64,000 bases of DNA from Nemopilema nomurai (Eukaryota > Cnidaria > Scyphozoa > Rhizostomeae > Rhizostomatidae), in contig ML133442.1 in the NCBI GenBank assembly GCA_003864495.1, positions 27,231-91,230 on the forward strand. Direction: 5' to 3'. Within the stretch, counting starts at the first letter, position 1. Each line of letters starts with the position of its first letter. The notes beneath the pieces are model-generated. The model was not told where the DNA came from and ran no database searches. It saw nothing but the letters and a program-made list of their open reading frames with translations. Shown here piece after piece: positions 11,890 to 24,200 of the stretch. The position numbers were made by a program, and so were the translations under genes.

Positions 11890-13449
11890 TTCACGTTATT
11901 TTTTCAAAATTCCATGCCAGTTTTAAGCTATGGGGGTGTTCTTGATTGTTAAAGGAGTAAATACAATGACCCCCCTGAGATAAAGATACAATACCCCATC
12001 ATCCATCAAAGAAACAAATCAGGAGCAAAAAATGATCTTTTTGGGTTGACACACGTTGTGGTTTGTATACTTGGGTTTTTTGAGAAAAACACATCGTTCT
12101 AAGGAGACCGAACAACTGCAGTGAAATGGGGATTTTCTGTTATTTTGCTGGAAAGAGTGGATTTTCTTTGCAGACGTAATTAACTCAACTGCAGAAATTT
12201 TACTAGCAGAAAAACTGTAAAATTGGCATGGAAAAGTGAACTTGTTATTTTCCCATGGAACGACACGCTGCCGCTTTTGGAGGGTGTTGTTGTTTGCTTT
12301 GCTCCCCCTAAAACCTCTTACAGCTTGGATATTTAGCTTTGCATCAACACTTCTGTCCTCGCTATCAAAAAAGCACCAAACTCCTTCATCTTTTGCTCCA
12401 TACCGGATGATAGGGAGACAGAAGCAATGGTGGTTCGCTGCCGAGATTTAAAGTTCGGGTATCAGTCTGCAGAGCGCGTGCAGAAACTGGTTCCTTCCTG
12501 CGGGCATTGTTTTGCCAAAATTGCTTTGGAGTGACAGTGACATTGACTGTCATTAATGATCGGATGCTTTGTTTTTGTTTGGTCTACGATACTAGATAGC
12601 TATTGTCTTCAATAATGGCATTCGCTATACAAAGACCCCCTAGGCAGTGGCAATGTCTCGAGCACATTCTTGTGCTGCGATGCATCCCCGAATGGTCGTC
12701 CAAATGGTAAACCGTATGGTAAACCGTGGCACTTTTTCCCCATTTATTCATCAGCACGTGAACTATTTGTTCCCATCTTTTTATAGAAGTGGTGCTTTTA
12801 CGAAACCTACCCAGACATGAAGGTTTCTTTAGAATATCTTCGCTTTGAGGAAAGAAATTTACGGAACTGTATGGTAAACCGTTGAAAATGAGAAAGCTTC
12901 TGAAGACATCAAATTTGAATTGCAAAAAGGGTAAACCGTGGACCATTTCTCGATTTTCTCGTTTCGCACTTATCAAAGCTACATCAAAGTTGACAATTAC
13001 CTTCATAAAAGCATTGCACCACTCCTTACCGAAAAAAAATTAATTTTCTCAAGTAAACAACAAAGTTATAAGCATTTTACAAATGGTAAACCGTGGGGTA
13101 AACCGTGGAGAACAGACACTTTTCAACTCGCGCCGTTGCTTGCTAGCAAACAAGCGGCTTTTTAGATGAAGATAAGCGCTACAAATAACGAATAGCAAAC
13201 TTAAATCAAATTGCGAAAGTTTTTTGATGAAAATAAATATTGTGTGCATGAGAAATTAAAGAATAAGTAGGAAAAATGAAACGTTTCTATGGTCACATGG
13301 CTGTCGGTGCGGAGGAGCAGCACCATGGAACGATTCTATTCATCTACTTTTTTGGTTAGCGTTGCAATGCAAGAGCCATCAGTTAGTTTTAAGCATTATA
13401 AAGTTCATCTATAACTTTGTTCTGTGTCCTTCGTTACGTACTACCATTT

Positions 13450-14188
13450 TCAGCGCTCGTGCATAGGTTTTATAGTTGAATCAATGGCAGAAGTACTGAA
13501 ATTGGCAAGTGTCCTCAGTACCCTCTTCCTGAAGTCGTTGAAGTCCTCCTTCTCTATCCTTTCCCTAAGCGCTTCTTTAGTCATCTGTCGTTTTACGTTG
13601 TGAAATAAATTCTCTATTGGATTCAAATCTGGTGATCTCGGGGGTATTTTTACGACTTCTGCACCAATTTCATTCAATATATCTTTGGCTATTCTCCTGT
13701 TTTGACTTGGGTCATTATCCATTACAAAAAGCAGTTTGTCCCTCTTTTTGAAATGAGCGCATTCTAATAATACATGCTTTAAAGTATTTCTGCAAACTTT
13801 GCAAACCACCTTCCATTCATCTTTTCGTATTCTTCGGCAATTACTACCCTTGAGGAAAATCCAACGCCCACCATGACATGCAACCTCCACCCCTCAGGTA
13901 GGCTTTTGCTTCCTTTCTTCGTATATCCCAGTCCCTCATTTGATTTTCTCCAGATTCTTCCACATGGCGTCAATGCATCATCTCTGTGAGGATTCTGTTT
14001 GTGTAAACATTGAATTGCATCCAGATAAATGAGAACTTCGTCGCTCAAAAACTCTTCATAATATGCCCAAAGCGTCTTTGCTTTCTATCTGCAGGCGATA
14101 AAGCTCCTTTACGACTCAGTCGCAAACACTTGTATTCTGCTTGATTCAGTACCCTAACCGTGGCATTTATACTTTTTTGGATTAGAGA
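13450..14188 (-). pseudogene. DD34E transposase remnant (unit 5)
   Basis: This copy is essentially identical to unit 1 in frame structure: N-terminal helix-turn-helix-like fragment (14188 down to about 14045), middle fragment (14048-13779) with the first Asp, and C-terminal fragment (13890-13450) with the second Asp and the Glu. The same frameshifts at the same places show that units were copied after the gene had already broken. Confidence 0.84.
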
Positions 14189-14535
14189 CACGTGTTATCT
14201 AATTAAAATTCTATTCTATATTTAGACATATTCTGCAACAACCCATTGAAAAGCGACTGATACACCCTTTGGTACTAAGTGTGAAGTAGTTGCGATCATG
14301 ACAAAGAGAAAGGTGTGTCTTTGAAATGAACCATTTGCATATCAAAGTTATTTTAATTGGACTATTTCTTTCTATTCTTATTAGTCAACAATTTTCCAAG
14401 CTTAAAATATGAATTAAAAGCCCCATGAGCAAGAAGTACTATTTATTGCATTGAAAGGTGTCAAGACAAGCACTATATAGCCCCAACCCCCTGAAACCCC
14501 TGCTGGGTCTGAAAAAATTAAACTTTTTTTGCCAG

Positions 14536-14974
14536 AAATGAAATCAGCGCCATCGAAAACCCCATGTCAAATAGCCTTTATTTTCCCAAAATCCCCAGTT
14601 TTCGAAAAAAATTTCAGACAATGCCTGCCAAAATTGTTGGCACATTTGCGACAATTCTTTGACTCGCGTTCACTCATCCCCTCCCCCCCTTCGAACAATG
14701 TTGTGTTGCTGCTAAACGAAGCGTCGATTTTACACCAAACTTTTTCCCCAGATTGACTGAATGCTTTACTTTGTTACCAACATTGTTTTAGGGGGAGGAG
14801 GGGGATTAACAGCTTGTGGCGTGTCAAAGAAATGAAAAATAAAAAACCAGAGAAAATACTGAGGTGTTCCAAGGACTTTTGGCAGGCATTGTCTGAAATT
14901 TTTATTCAAAACTGTTAATAATGACCCCAAAACCATTATCAAACCATAGGTTTTCGATGGCGCTGATCTCATTT
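14536..14974. repeat. Large imperfect palindrome at junction of units 5 and 6
   Basis: Same structure, with spacer 14634-14876 (243 bp). Small losses in homopolymers (C-run near 14687, G-run near 14795, A-run near 14840) account for the shorter length. Confidence 0.8.
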
Positions 14975-16534
14975 TTCACGTTATTTTTTCAAAATTCCAT
15001 GCCAGTTTTAAGCTATGGGGGTGTTCTTGATTGTTAAAGGAGTAAATACAATGACCCCCCTGAGATAAAGATACAATACCCCATCATCCATCAAAGAAAC
15101 AAATCAGGAGCAAAAAATGATCTTTTTGGGTTGACACACGTTGTGGTTTGTATACTTGGGTTTTTTGAGAAAAACACATCGTTCTAAGGAGACCGAACAA
15201 CTGCAGTGAAATGGGGATTTTCTGTTATTTTGCTGGAAAGAGTGGATTTTCTTTGCAGACGTAATTAACTCAACTGCAGAAATTTTACTAGCAGAAAAAC
15301 TGTAAAATTGGCATGGAAAAGTGAACTTGTTATTTTCCCATGGAACGACACGCTGCCGCTTTTGGAGGGTGTTGTTGTTTGCTTTGCTCCCCCTAAAACC
15401 TCTTACAGCTTGGATATTTAGCTTTGCATCAACACTTCTGTCCTCGCTATCAAAAAAGCACCAAACTCCTTCATCTTTTGCTCCATACCGGATGATAGGG
15501 AGACAGAAGCAATGGTGGTTCGCTGCCGAGATTTAAAGTTCGGGTATCAGTCTGCAGAGCGCGTGCAGAAACTGGTTCCTTCCTGCGGGCATTGTTTTGC
15601 CAAAATTGCTTTGGAGTGACAGTGACATTGACTGTCATTAATGATCGGATGCTTTGTTTTTGTTTGGTCTACGATACTAGATAGCTATTGTCTTCAATAA
15701 TGGCATTCGCTATACAAAGACCCCCTAGGCAGTGGCAATGTCTCGAGCACATTCTTGTGCTGCGATGCATCCCCGAATGGTCGTCCAAATGGTAAACCGT
15801 ATGGTAAACCGTGGCACTTTTTCCCCATTTATTCATCAGCACGTGAACTATTTGTTCCCATCTTTTTATAGAAGTGGTGCTTTTACGAAACCTACCCAGA
15901 CATGAAGGTTTCTTTAGAATATCTTCGCTTTGAGGAAAGAAATTTACGGAACTGTATGGTAAACCGTTGAAAATGAGAAAGCTTCTGAAGACATCAAATT
16001 TGAATTGCAAAAAGGGTAAACCGTGGACCATTTCTCGATTTTCTCGTTTCGCACTTATCAAAGCTACATCAAAGTTGACAATTACCTTCATAAAAGCATT
16101 GCACCACTCCTTACCGAAAAAAAATTAATTTTCTCAAGTAAACAACAAAGTTATAAGCATTTTACAAATGGTAAACCGTGGGGTAAACCGTGGAGAACAG
16201 ACACTTTTCAACTCGCGCCGTTGCTTGCTAGCAAACAAGCGGCTTTTTAGATGAAGATAAGCGCTACAAATAACGAATAGCAAACTTAAATCAAATTGCG
16301 AAAGTTTTTTGATGAAAATAAATATTGTGTGCATGAGAAATTAAAGAATAAGTAGGAAAAATGAAACGTTTCTATGGTCACATGGCTGTCGGTGCGGAGG
16401 AGCAGCACCATGGAACGATTCTATTCATCTACTTTTTTGGTTAGCGTTGCAATGCAAGAGCCATCAGTTAGTTTTAAGCATTATAAAGTTCATCTATAAC
16501 TTTGTTCTGTGTCCTTCGTTACGTACTACCATTT

Positions 16535-17272
16535 TCAGCGCTCGTGCATAGGTTTTATAGTTGAATCAATGGCAGAAGTACTGAAATTGGCAAGTGTCCT
16601 CAGTACCCTCTTCCTGAAGTCGTTGAAGTCCTCCTTCTCTATCCTTTCCCTAAGCGCTTCTTTAGTCATCTGTCGTTTTACGTTGTGAAATAAATTCTCT
16701 ATTGGATTCAAATCTGGTGATCTCGGGGGTATTTTACGACTTCTGCACCAATTTCATTCAATATATCTTTGGCTATTCTCCTGTTTTGACTTGGGTCATT
16801 ATCCATTACAAAAAGCAGTTTGTTCTTTTTTTTGAAATGAGCGCATTCTAATAATACATGCTTTAAAGTATTTCTGCAAACTTTGCAAACCACCTTCCAT
16901 TCATCTTTTCGTATTCTTCGGCAATTACTACCCTTGAGGAAAATCCAACGCCCACCATGACATGCAACCTCCACCCCTCAGGTAGGCTTTTGCTTCCTTT
17001 CTTCGTATATCCCAGTCCCTCATTTGATTTTCTCCAGATTCTTCCACATGGCGTCAATGCATCATCTCTGTGAGGATTCTGTTTGTGTAAACATTGAATT
17101 GCATCCAGATAAATGAGAACTTCGTCGCTCAAAAACTCTTCATAATATGCCCAAAGCGTCTTTGCTTTCTATCTGCAGGCGATAAAGCTCCTTTACGACT
17201 CAGTCGCAAACACTTGTATTCTGCTTGATTCAGTACCCTAACCGTGGCATTTATACTTTTTTGGATTAGAGA
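16535..17272 (-). pseudogene. DD34E transposase remnant (unit 6), extra damage
   Basis: This copy has the common frameshifts plus a base loss in the T-run near 16733, which cuts the C-terminal frame just before SPDLNPIEN. It also has a short cluster of substitutions near 16822-16830 (TTCTTTTTTTT in place of CCCTCTTTTT). The unit next to the array's right boundary is therefore more worn in this gene than its neighbours. Confidence 0.83.
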
Positions 17273-17619
17273 CACGTGTTATCTAATTAAAATTCTATTC
17301 TATATTTAGACATATTCTGCAACAACCCATTGAAAAGCGACTGATACACCCTTTGGTACTAAGTGTGAAGTAGTTGCGATCATGACAAAGAGAAAGGTGT
17401 GTCTTTGAAATGAACCATTTGCATATCAAAGTTATTTTAATTGGACTATTTCTTTCTATTCTTATTAGTCAACAATTTTCCAAGCTTAAAATATGAATTA
17501 AAAGCCCCATGAGCAAGAAGTACTATTTATTGCATTGAAAGGTGTCAAGACAAGCACTATATAGCCCCAACCCCCTGAAACCCCTGCTGGGTCTGAAAAA
17601 ATTAAACTTTTTTTGCCAG

Positions 17620-17979
17620 AAATGAAATCAGCGCCATCGAAAACCCCATGTCAAATAGCCTTTATTTTCCCAAAATCCCCAGTTTTCGAAAAAAATTTCA
17701 GACAATGCCTGCCAAAATTGTTGGCACATTTGCGACAATTCTTTGACTCGCGTTCACTCATCCCCCTCCCCCCCTTCGAACAATGTTGTGTTGCTGCTAA
17801 ACGAAGCGTCGATTTTACACCAAACTTTTTCCCCAGATTGACTGAATGCTTTACTTTGTTACCAACATTGTTTTAGGGGGGAAGAGGGGGATTAACAGCT
17901 TGTGGCGTGTCAAAGAAATGAAAAATACAAAAACCAGAGAAAATACTGAGGTGTTCCAAGGACTTTTGGCAGGCATTGT
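17620..17979. repeat. Last junction palindrome, broken at array boundary
   Basis: Unit 6 right arm and spacer 17718-17963 are complete, but only 16 bp of the next left arm follow (17964-17979) before the sequence changes to unrelated DNA. The array thus ends inside a hairpin stem, within two bases of the position at which junctions 2/3 and 3/4 lost their tips. Confidence 0.85.
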
Positions 17980-18189
17980 AGTGGGCCTCAGGACGTAGAA
18001 GAGGCCGCAGCATTATTCTTGATCAATGAGTCCCGATTAGCATGTAACGTCTGTCGCAACGCTTTCCACAAAGAGCAGCTTGTTGAGAAAGAGCGGCCAG
18101 ATTTCTTTCGAAACAAACAAAACTCCAAATGGTCAAACGATTGGCTGTTAATTCTCCAATCACAATCAGTAGCTGATCAAAGTCTTTAC
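17980..18189. other. Short unassigned stretch between array and OTC exon 8
   Basis: The plus-strand frame is open from 17980 into the OTC exon, but it matches nothing I recognise. On the minus strand it does not read as the OTC segment expected after exon 8 (no SMG or HCLP motif). It is taken as intron sequence next to the array boundary. Confidence 0.5.
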
Positions 18190-18243
18190 CTGTTCTGCAA
18201 ATTCATCGGCTGCTTTTGCCACTTCCGGGAAAACCTCATAGCC
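18190..18243 (-). CDS. OTC: OTC exon 8 (last exon in window)
   Basis: 54 nt, 18 codons: GYEVFPEVAKAADEFAEQ. The acceptor is TACACAG| and the donor CAG|GTAAAG. The donor is intact, so splicing onward to a further exon is expected, yet none is found before the transposon array begins 210 bp away. Confidence 0.94.
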
Positions 18244-21200
18244 CTGTGTACAATGAGAATTGAAGCAAGAAATTAAACAAGTTAAGGAAAGTAAACCTAG
18301 TTTTTGATGAAAATGAGTTTCTTAGCCAATTGTTGGGGTAAATGACGTTCTTAATCTTTTCATGACTCCAAAAATTCGAAAAAACCGTAACAACATGAAC
18401 AGAGATTAAGAAACGATCTGATCCGAAAATACCTTGGGTGTAGCAATGTTCAAGTCTACGCCGAGTCTTGGAGCTGCCATCATCAATGAATGGATGATGT
18501 TATTACCATCTCCGACCCAGGCCATCTTCAGGCCGTGCAAATGTCCATAGTGCTCCTGTTTCAACATAGAATGCAAATGAGGATCAAAGGACGAAGGTCG
18601 AGTACCACTTTGCAAGTGTCAAAGGTCAGTCAACTTTCCCAAATGACATATTTTGCATGTTGACTATTAGTTACACTGCATATTATATGCCTAGAATTCA
18701 CTTTCTCCGTCTTAAAATTGGTTCAAATTTGCAGGTTAAAAAATCATGACTTGTAGGTTAATATTATAGAATGAGATCGGAACTTTCTTCAGACTAGATA
18801 GCTATCAGTTTGATAAATTTTCAGGAGCTTTATTCATATAGACATCTCATGTGACAAATAACGTGAAACTATAAATTGATACATGAATTGCGCAGAGCTG
18901 CAAAAAGTATCGGAGCGCCAGAACTACATTCCGAGAAATTGTTTTGGCTATGCAGAAAATTTTGAACAAAGCTTGATAATGAAAAAACTGTTCTGTGCAT
19001 TTAAAAAAATCGATCCTTGAACTTTTCACAGCAGAATGATCCTTGAAGTAAATATCTCCAGGTTGTAGAATGAATCAAATGAATAATTTGAAACCTTTAT
19101 CATAAATTACTACTCATTTTAAAAGTATTTCCAAAAAAATTTTCAAACGTCAAGTTTGATAATTACGTATTTTATTGGGAACGTTTTCCAGGCCCAATAA
19201 ATTAGAAGCCCTCCGAAATGTTTGTCATGATCCCCACTTTCTCAGGTAGGAAAATAATTTTTGTAGCTTTTAAAAGGCGTACCAATAAGGTTTGGAAATC
19301 AGCCAAGGCCTGCAGCGGGTGGTACGTTTCCGACAGTCCACTAAAAGAAAAGGAAATTTTTGGTATTAAAGAAACAAAACAAAGTCAAAAACATAGGCAC
19401 GGTATTACTACAAATGGAAGCTTATGTACTGTCTAGCAACACAAGCCGATAAAATGTCATCCCCAGGTTGAATCAGCTTCTGGTTTGTCTTTTTTTACTC
19501 AAAACAGCGAGATTTTTTAAACGTCCTTGAAATTTAAATACGCGGTTCTCGTTAGAAGCCACAAAGCTTCAAATTAGTAAGGAGCTGACTGCTGACTTTC
19601 TTCTTCTAACGGCTTGCTAAGTAAATCATAAATCGAAATGTTACTCTATCCATCAGAACAACAACAATACTATTGCAATTTCACGTCATAACTTGACGTT
19701 AAAGTCTTACTGAGAGGTAGATATAAAGAAACCGAAAATATAACATGGCCTAACTAAAAGTCAACTTTGACGTGTTTCATAGTTTGAGGTTTCAATAGGA
19801 AAGAGGAGTTTTAGAAGAGATTACAGACTTAACATTGTGTTTGCATAAATAAAAATTGTCATTCTGATGAAAAATAGAAATAATTGAAGCAAAAACTGAC
19901 AGTAAAGTGAAGCGATGACTTTAACTAAATTATTTGCCCCTGGCTTGGATCAGAGAACTTTTCTTTCCAAGTGCAATTGCGAAAAAGGCTATCAGTTCCT
20001 CTTGGGTGCAAAATGTATCTAGAAGGCGATATTTACTTTACGATTGGAACTGATGCCTCAGCAGCCATTTCTTCGAGGTCTGAATGACCATACACTCGTG
20101 CAAAAATGATATCGCTTAGGCGGGATAAGACCCTAGAAGAGAAGAAAGGTCATATGACAGAACAAAAACATAAGTATACTTTACCATTAAAAATTAGAAA
20201 ATGCATTCCTGTTGAAGTAAAGCGAGCCATTCAGTTTATTCATGAGCTGTTTAAAATGTTGAATGACTAGTGAGTGTTTGCTGTTTACATACTAAGAAAC
20301 TTTAAGTAGTTAGGAATACCTGTTTTTCATGATAGTCGTATAGGTAACATTCAGTACGCTGCCATACATTGCTTGACTAGAATTAGAGAATATCGTAAAA
20401 CGGAAAAGCAACTGCCAAGTGCCTGGCACCAAAGTACCTCGAAGTGTCTTTGATTGTCTCATTTACACCAAGGTGCATATCATCAGGGCTAAGGCAGATA
20501 GCATGGCCTCCCAGAACGCAGAAGCCTGCCGAGAGAAACAAACGTCAAGGAACTACTGTCATTACAACATAACCTCGCTACACCATTTTACAATTACGTA
20601 GGTAAAGCTTAGGTTGAACACTCAAATACTTAACAAATACCTTCCTGCTTATTAATGGACTAGAAATAAATCCATAATCAAAATAAATCTGATGAATGAG
20701 ACTTATTCTCATGCCCAAAGATGTCATCAATTTCTTCTGAATATATACACTTATGCGTTATGAATACATTGAATACGGTTATTCAACTAACTTGCGATAT
20801 GTAGAACAGTTTCTTCAGGCTATTAACAATGGACAAGCAAAGGATTTCTTTCCTTTAACACCTTCGTTTACCCCTATGTCTCCTGTGAGCCTCAACTATT
20901 TTTATCTTAACGTGACTTGGACGCTATCCAAGCAGAAAACCTTATTAAAGCCTGAATTCCAAACTGTCATAAATACGTGAGAACCCTGCCTACCTCCCTC
21001 GGTGGATGTTCTTGTTCTTGTACTTCTCTTTTGGAATATCATGGCAAGTGTTTTTCCCAACAACGGCTGTAAAATCTACAACAAACAGTATTAAAGACAC
21101 CAAGCTTAATGGACCGAAAAAAGAAGAGTAAACAAATAAGAATACATTGTCTCCGCTATTCTTATATAAGGGGTGGTTCTCTTTATTATGGAGTTAGTAT

Positions 21201-24200
21201 TTCAATCCTAGTGTATTTTATATGAAGATCAATGTAGAATTGGTAACTGTTTTACCCGTTAGAGTAGTTTGACCTAAAATGGTCTTTTTTGCTATCCTGC
21301 AAATAGATTTATAACCTTTTGGCAGTTCAAAAATCAATTTTCAGAATTTTTGAATTGTTGTTTGAATTTTCACAATTGACTAATCTTGCCTTTTTAGAGG
21401 TATCTCATGATACTCTTTCAGGTCATGGGATCCAAATTCCCCAAAAAGACTTTATGTCGTCATCACTTTCGAACTTTATACTCAAGACCCAAGACCAATC
21501 CTGTATATTAGACGACATGCTAAACTAGCAATTATTCTACTAAGTTAAAGAATCAATTTTTGTTGCTAAGCTAATTGAAAAACAAGATATTCAATAAAAA
21601 CAATACACTTCTCTTTACAAAGTGCTTAGAAGAGGGTTCATTTTGGTACAGAGTTCACAGGAACTAATACTTTTATAGTTAATTATATACTTGTTTTCTC
21701 GTTTGCATGCTTTGGGGGAAGTGAAGCCACGTTGACCCAATTTTCGAGACTGAAGTTTTCCAGCACAGAAAGACAGGCTTATTCTCTTATATCAAATCAA
21801 ATTGTGTCCCGTCGAAAGTCACAGGCATAATCAGTTAAAGGCGATGCGATAAAAAATGTTAAGATGTCAAAGAATTCAAAAGCAGAGAAGAGCAAATGAT
21901 AAAATACAAACCGCATGAGTGCATTCATAAATACTTTCGATAAGACAAGGAAAATATTTGAAGCCAAGGACCAAATTCATATTGAAATGAGGATCGAAAC
22001 CAGAAAGATATTGCAAAGTAGAAATCTTTTCAAAAACGTTAGGTCAAAAACAAATCTAATCCAGTTACGTAGCTCAGCAAGACAAGGAGGGATTACGGAA
22101 AAAATAAAGTGAGTTAGATGTGATCGACCGATAAGCTGCTGATGGATGGCAGTTTCAACGGACATTAGTATTGATTATCCATGCAAATATGATTTCCTTA
22201 TAATAAAAAAACTGATAAAGGAACGAAGCAGTAAATACAGGCTTTAAAAATTTAAAAAATTAACAAGGACATACTTGCGCGGCCGATTCAGTTCTCGTCA
22301 ATCATTATTCGATCAGTGGCGTTACCAATGAAAGGCTGGGGATAGAGGCTGTTGAGGCAGGGGAAGCTCAATACCCCTAGATAAATTATTCTTTTCAAAA
22401 AGGGAAATTGAAGTACGCTCGAGTTATTTATTCTGAAGTTTTTTAACCAATTACACCATGCCTTCACCATCTTTTGATGCTAGCACTCAACCACTTAATC
22501 ATCTTTACGTGCTATTAAACTCTTCTTCAAGTGAAAGGAAATTGGTCTTTTAAAGTAGTTCTGTCACTCTCTACAGACGGAAAATGAATATTTGCAATGG
22601 GACCCCTGGAATTGACGTTGCCATGAGAGAAGTTCACAAGAACTGACTTGATTTCAAGACCCATGCCTCAACTACTTCCCATTAAAAAAAAACAGTTATC
22701 AAGTTGTTTTACATTGACCTGCACTATTAGGCTATATTTCAAGTCCCCCCCCCCCCCCCCCCGCCCCTTCAAGCAGCTTCTTCAATAACTTAAGGGAATT
22801 ACGAAAATAAATCATTCTTTTCCATTCACACAAAAATGCACAAAATCTGACCTGAAATTTTTCAACCCTGTTTTATAGTCTAGAAGTTCAGAAAAGGGCA
22901 TTTTTAGCTTTATTCATAATACTTTTATTCATAATGTACTCTTGGTAATCCCTAGAGATTTAAGCTTCATTGATTTTCATATAAAGCACTGTTCGAACTA
23001 ATAGATGGGAAAAGCATACAGAATGTAGGACATATAAAGTAATTTCTTTTAAAATGTTAGTTTCTTGTAATTTGTTAGATGTGTCTAGGAAAAGTATCCT
23101 TCATCTCAAAAAAGAAGAAGGGTGCAGGCTACAAGGGTTATAATTCATTCTTATTGTAAAACCATGCAGGTCTGTAAAAAAAATTTTGATTGCAAAATAA
23201 TTGAAGAGCTAGAATAACTCAAGAAAGCAAGACAAGAAAAACTCCGAAACCAACCTCATTATTGCCCTTGATCCTGTGCTTCAGATCAAGTGCTGACCAT
23301 AACAAGCTCTTTATTTCATCTCCACTGAAGTCTTTCAATGTTAAGAAATCCTTGCCAACTAAAGATGAGCTGCAGAAAAGTTTGAAAACGTTTCAGAGCA
23401 TACTGAATTTATTCGAAAAAGCCATCACCTAGGGCCAACAAAACTGAAGGGGCAAGGGGCATGGCCTCCAAATTTTTGTAGAGCAAATTAAAAGGCATTG
23501 TAAAAATGAATGAAAAATTGTTTGCAAAAAGTTACAAAGAAGGACTAATATTCTGTTATTCATTTGGGTAGTTTGTAAGACAATCCCTAGAATGAAACAT
23601 GTTTAAAGCTTTTTTTACCACCAACTATGGTGGAAGCTTTCACTAAATCAATACATCCACAAATTGCCCACTCTGTCATTAGCCACAGGCAAAATTGATT
23701 GGCACAAACTGGGAATATATGAAATAATCCATTTCTTGGATGCTTATTAAGATTACAAACCCTTCTTCACAAAAACCAATCTATATTAACTAACTGATTG
23801 GGGTTGGAAGAATCGAAACATACTTACCATGATTACCTAAAAATATCTCAAAAATTTATTTGCAAAGCATAATTTATAATGACATTTTGTTAAGTTACTT
23901 TGTAAATTAATACAAAACATCCACATAAGGATCATTCTTGGGATTTTTCTTGAAATTACCAAACTGCCAATGTAGTCATCTCTTTCTTTGAGCATCATCA
24001 TATTCTGTATTGTAAAGATATCAATATTCAAAGCACACAAAATTAATCTAGTCCTTTTTTATTTTGATTGCCACTTCAAATTTAAACAAAGAATTAAAAT
24101 GTCAACCCATCTTTCATTTCAGCTGACAGGAACAGTCTTTTCGATTTAAATTATTCGGTACAAATCAAATCAGGGCCAAGGATTCCAGTGATAACCTCAA

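Larger units (their letters stand above)
1..17979. repeat. Tandem array of six ~3.09-kb transposon-derived units
   Basis: Units run 1-3088, 3089-5914, 5916-8719, 8721-11791, 11792-14876 and 14877-17963, followed by a 16-bp stub of a seventh (17964-17979) that ends abruptly in unrelated DNA. All units face the same way and are nearly identical. Each contains inverted terminal arms, six copies of a GGTAAACCGT motif and a broken minus-strand Tc1-type transposase. Units 2 and 3 lack the ~245-bp junction spacer, so they are shorter. The window begins exactly at a unit start, so the array may extend to the left or the contig may end here. Head-to-tail structure with palindromic junctions suggests amplification by unequal crossover or from circular intermediates (inference). 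Confidence 0.95.

Noticed and set aside
17980..18189. Possible OTC exon 9
   Set aside because: Minus-strand translation contains no SMG or HCLP-region similarity and has no acceptor in the needed phase.
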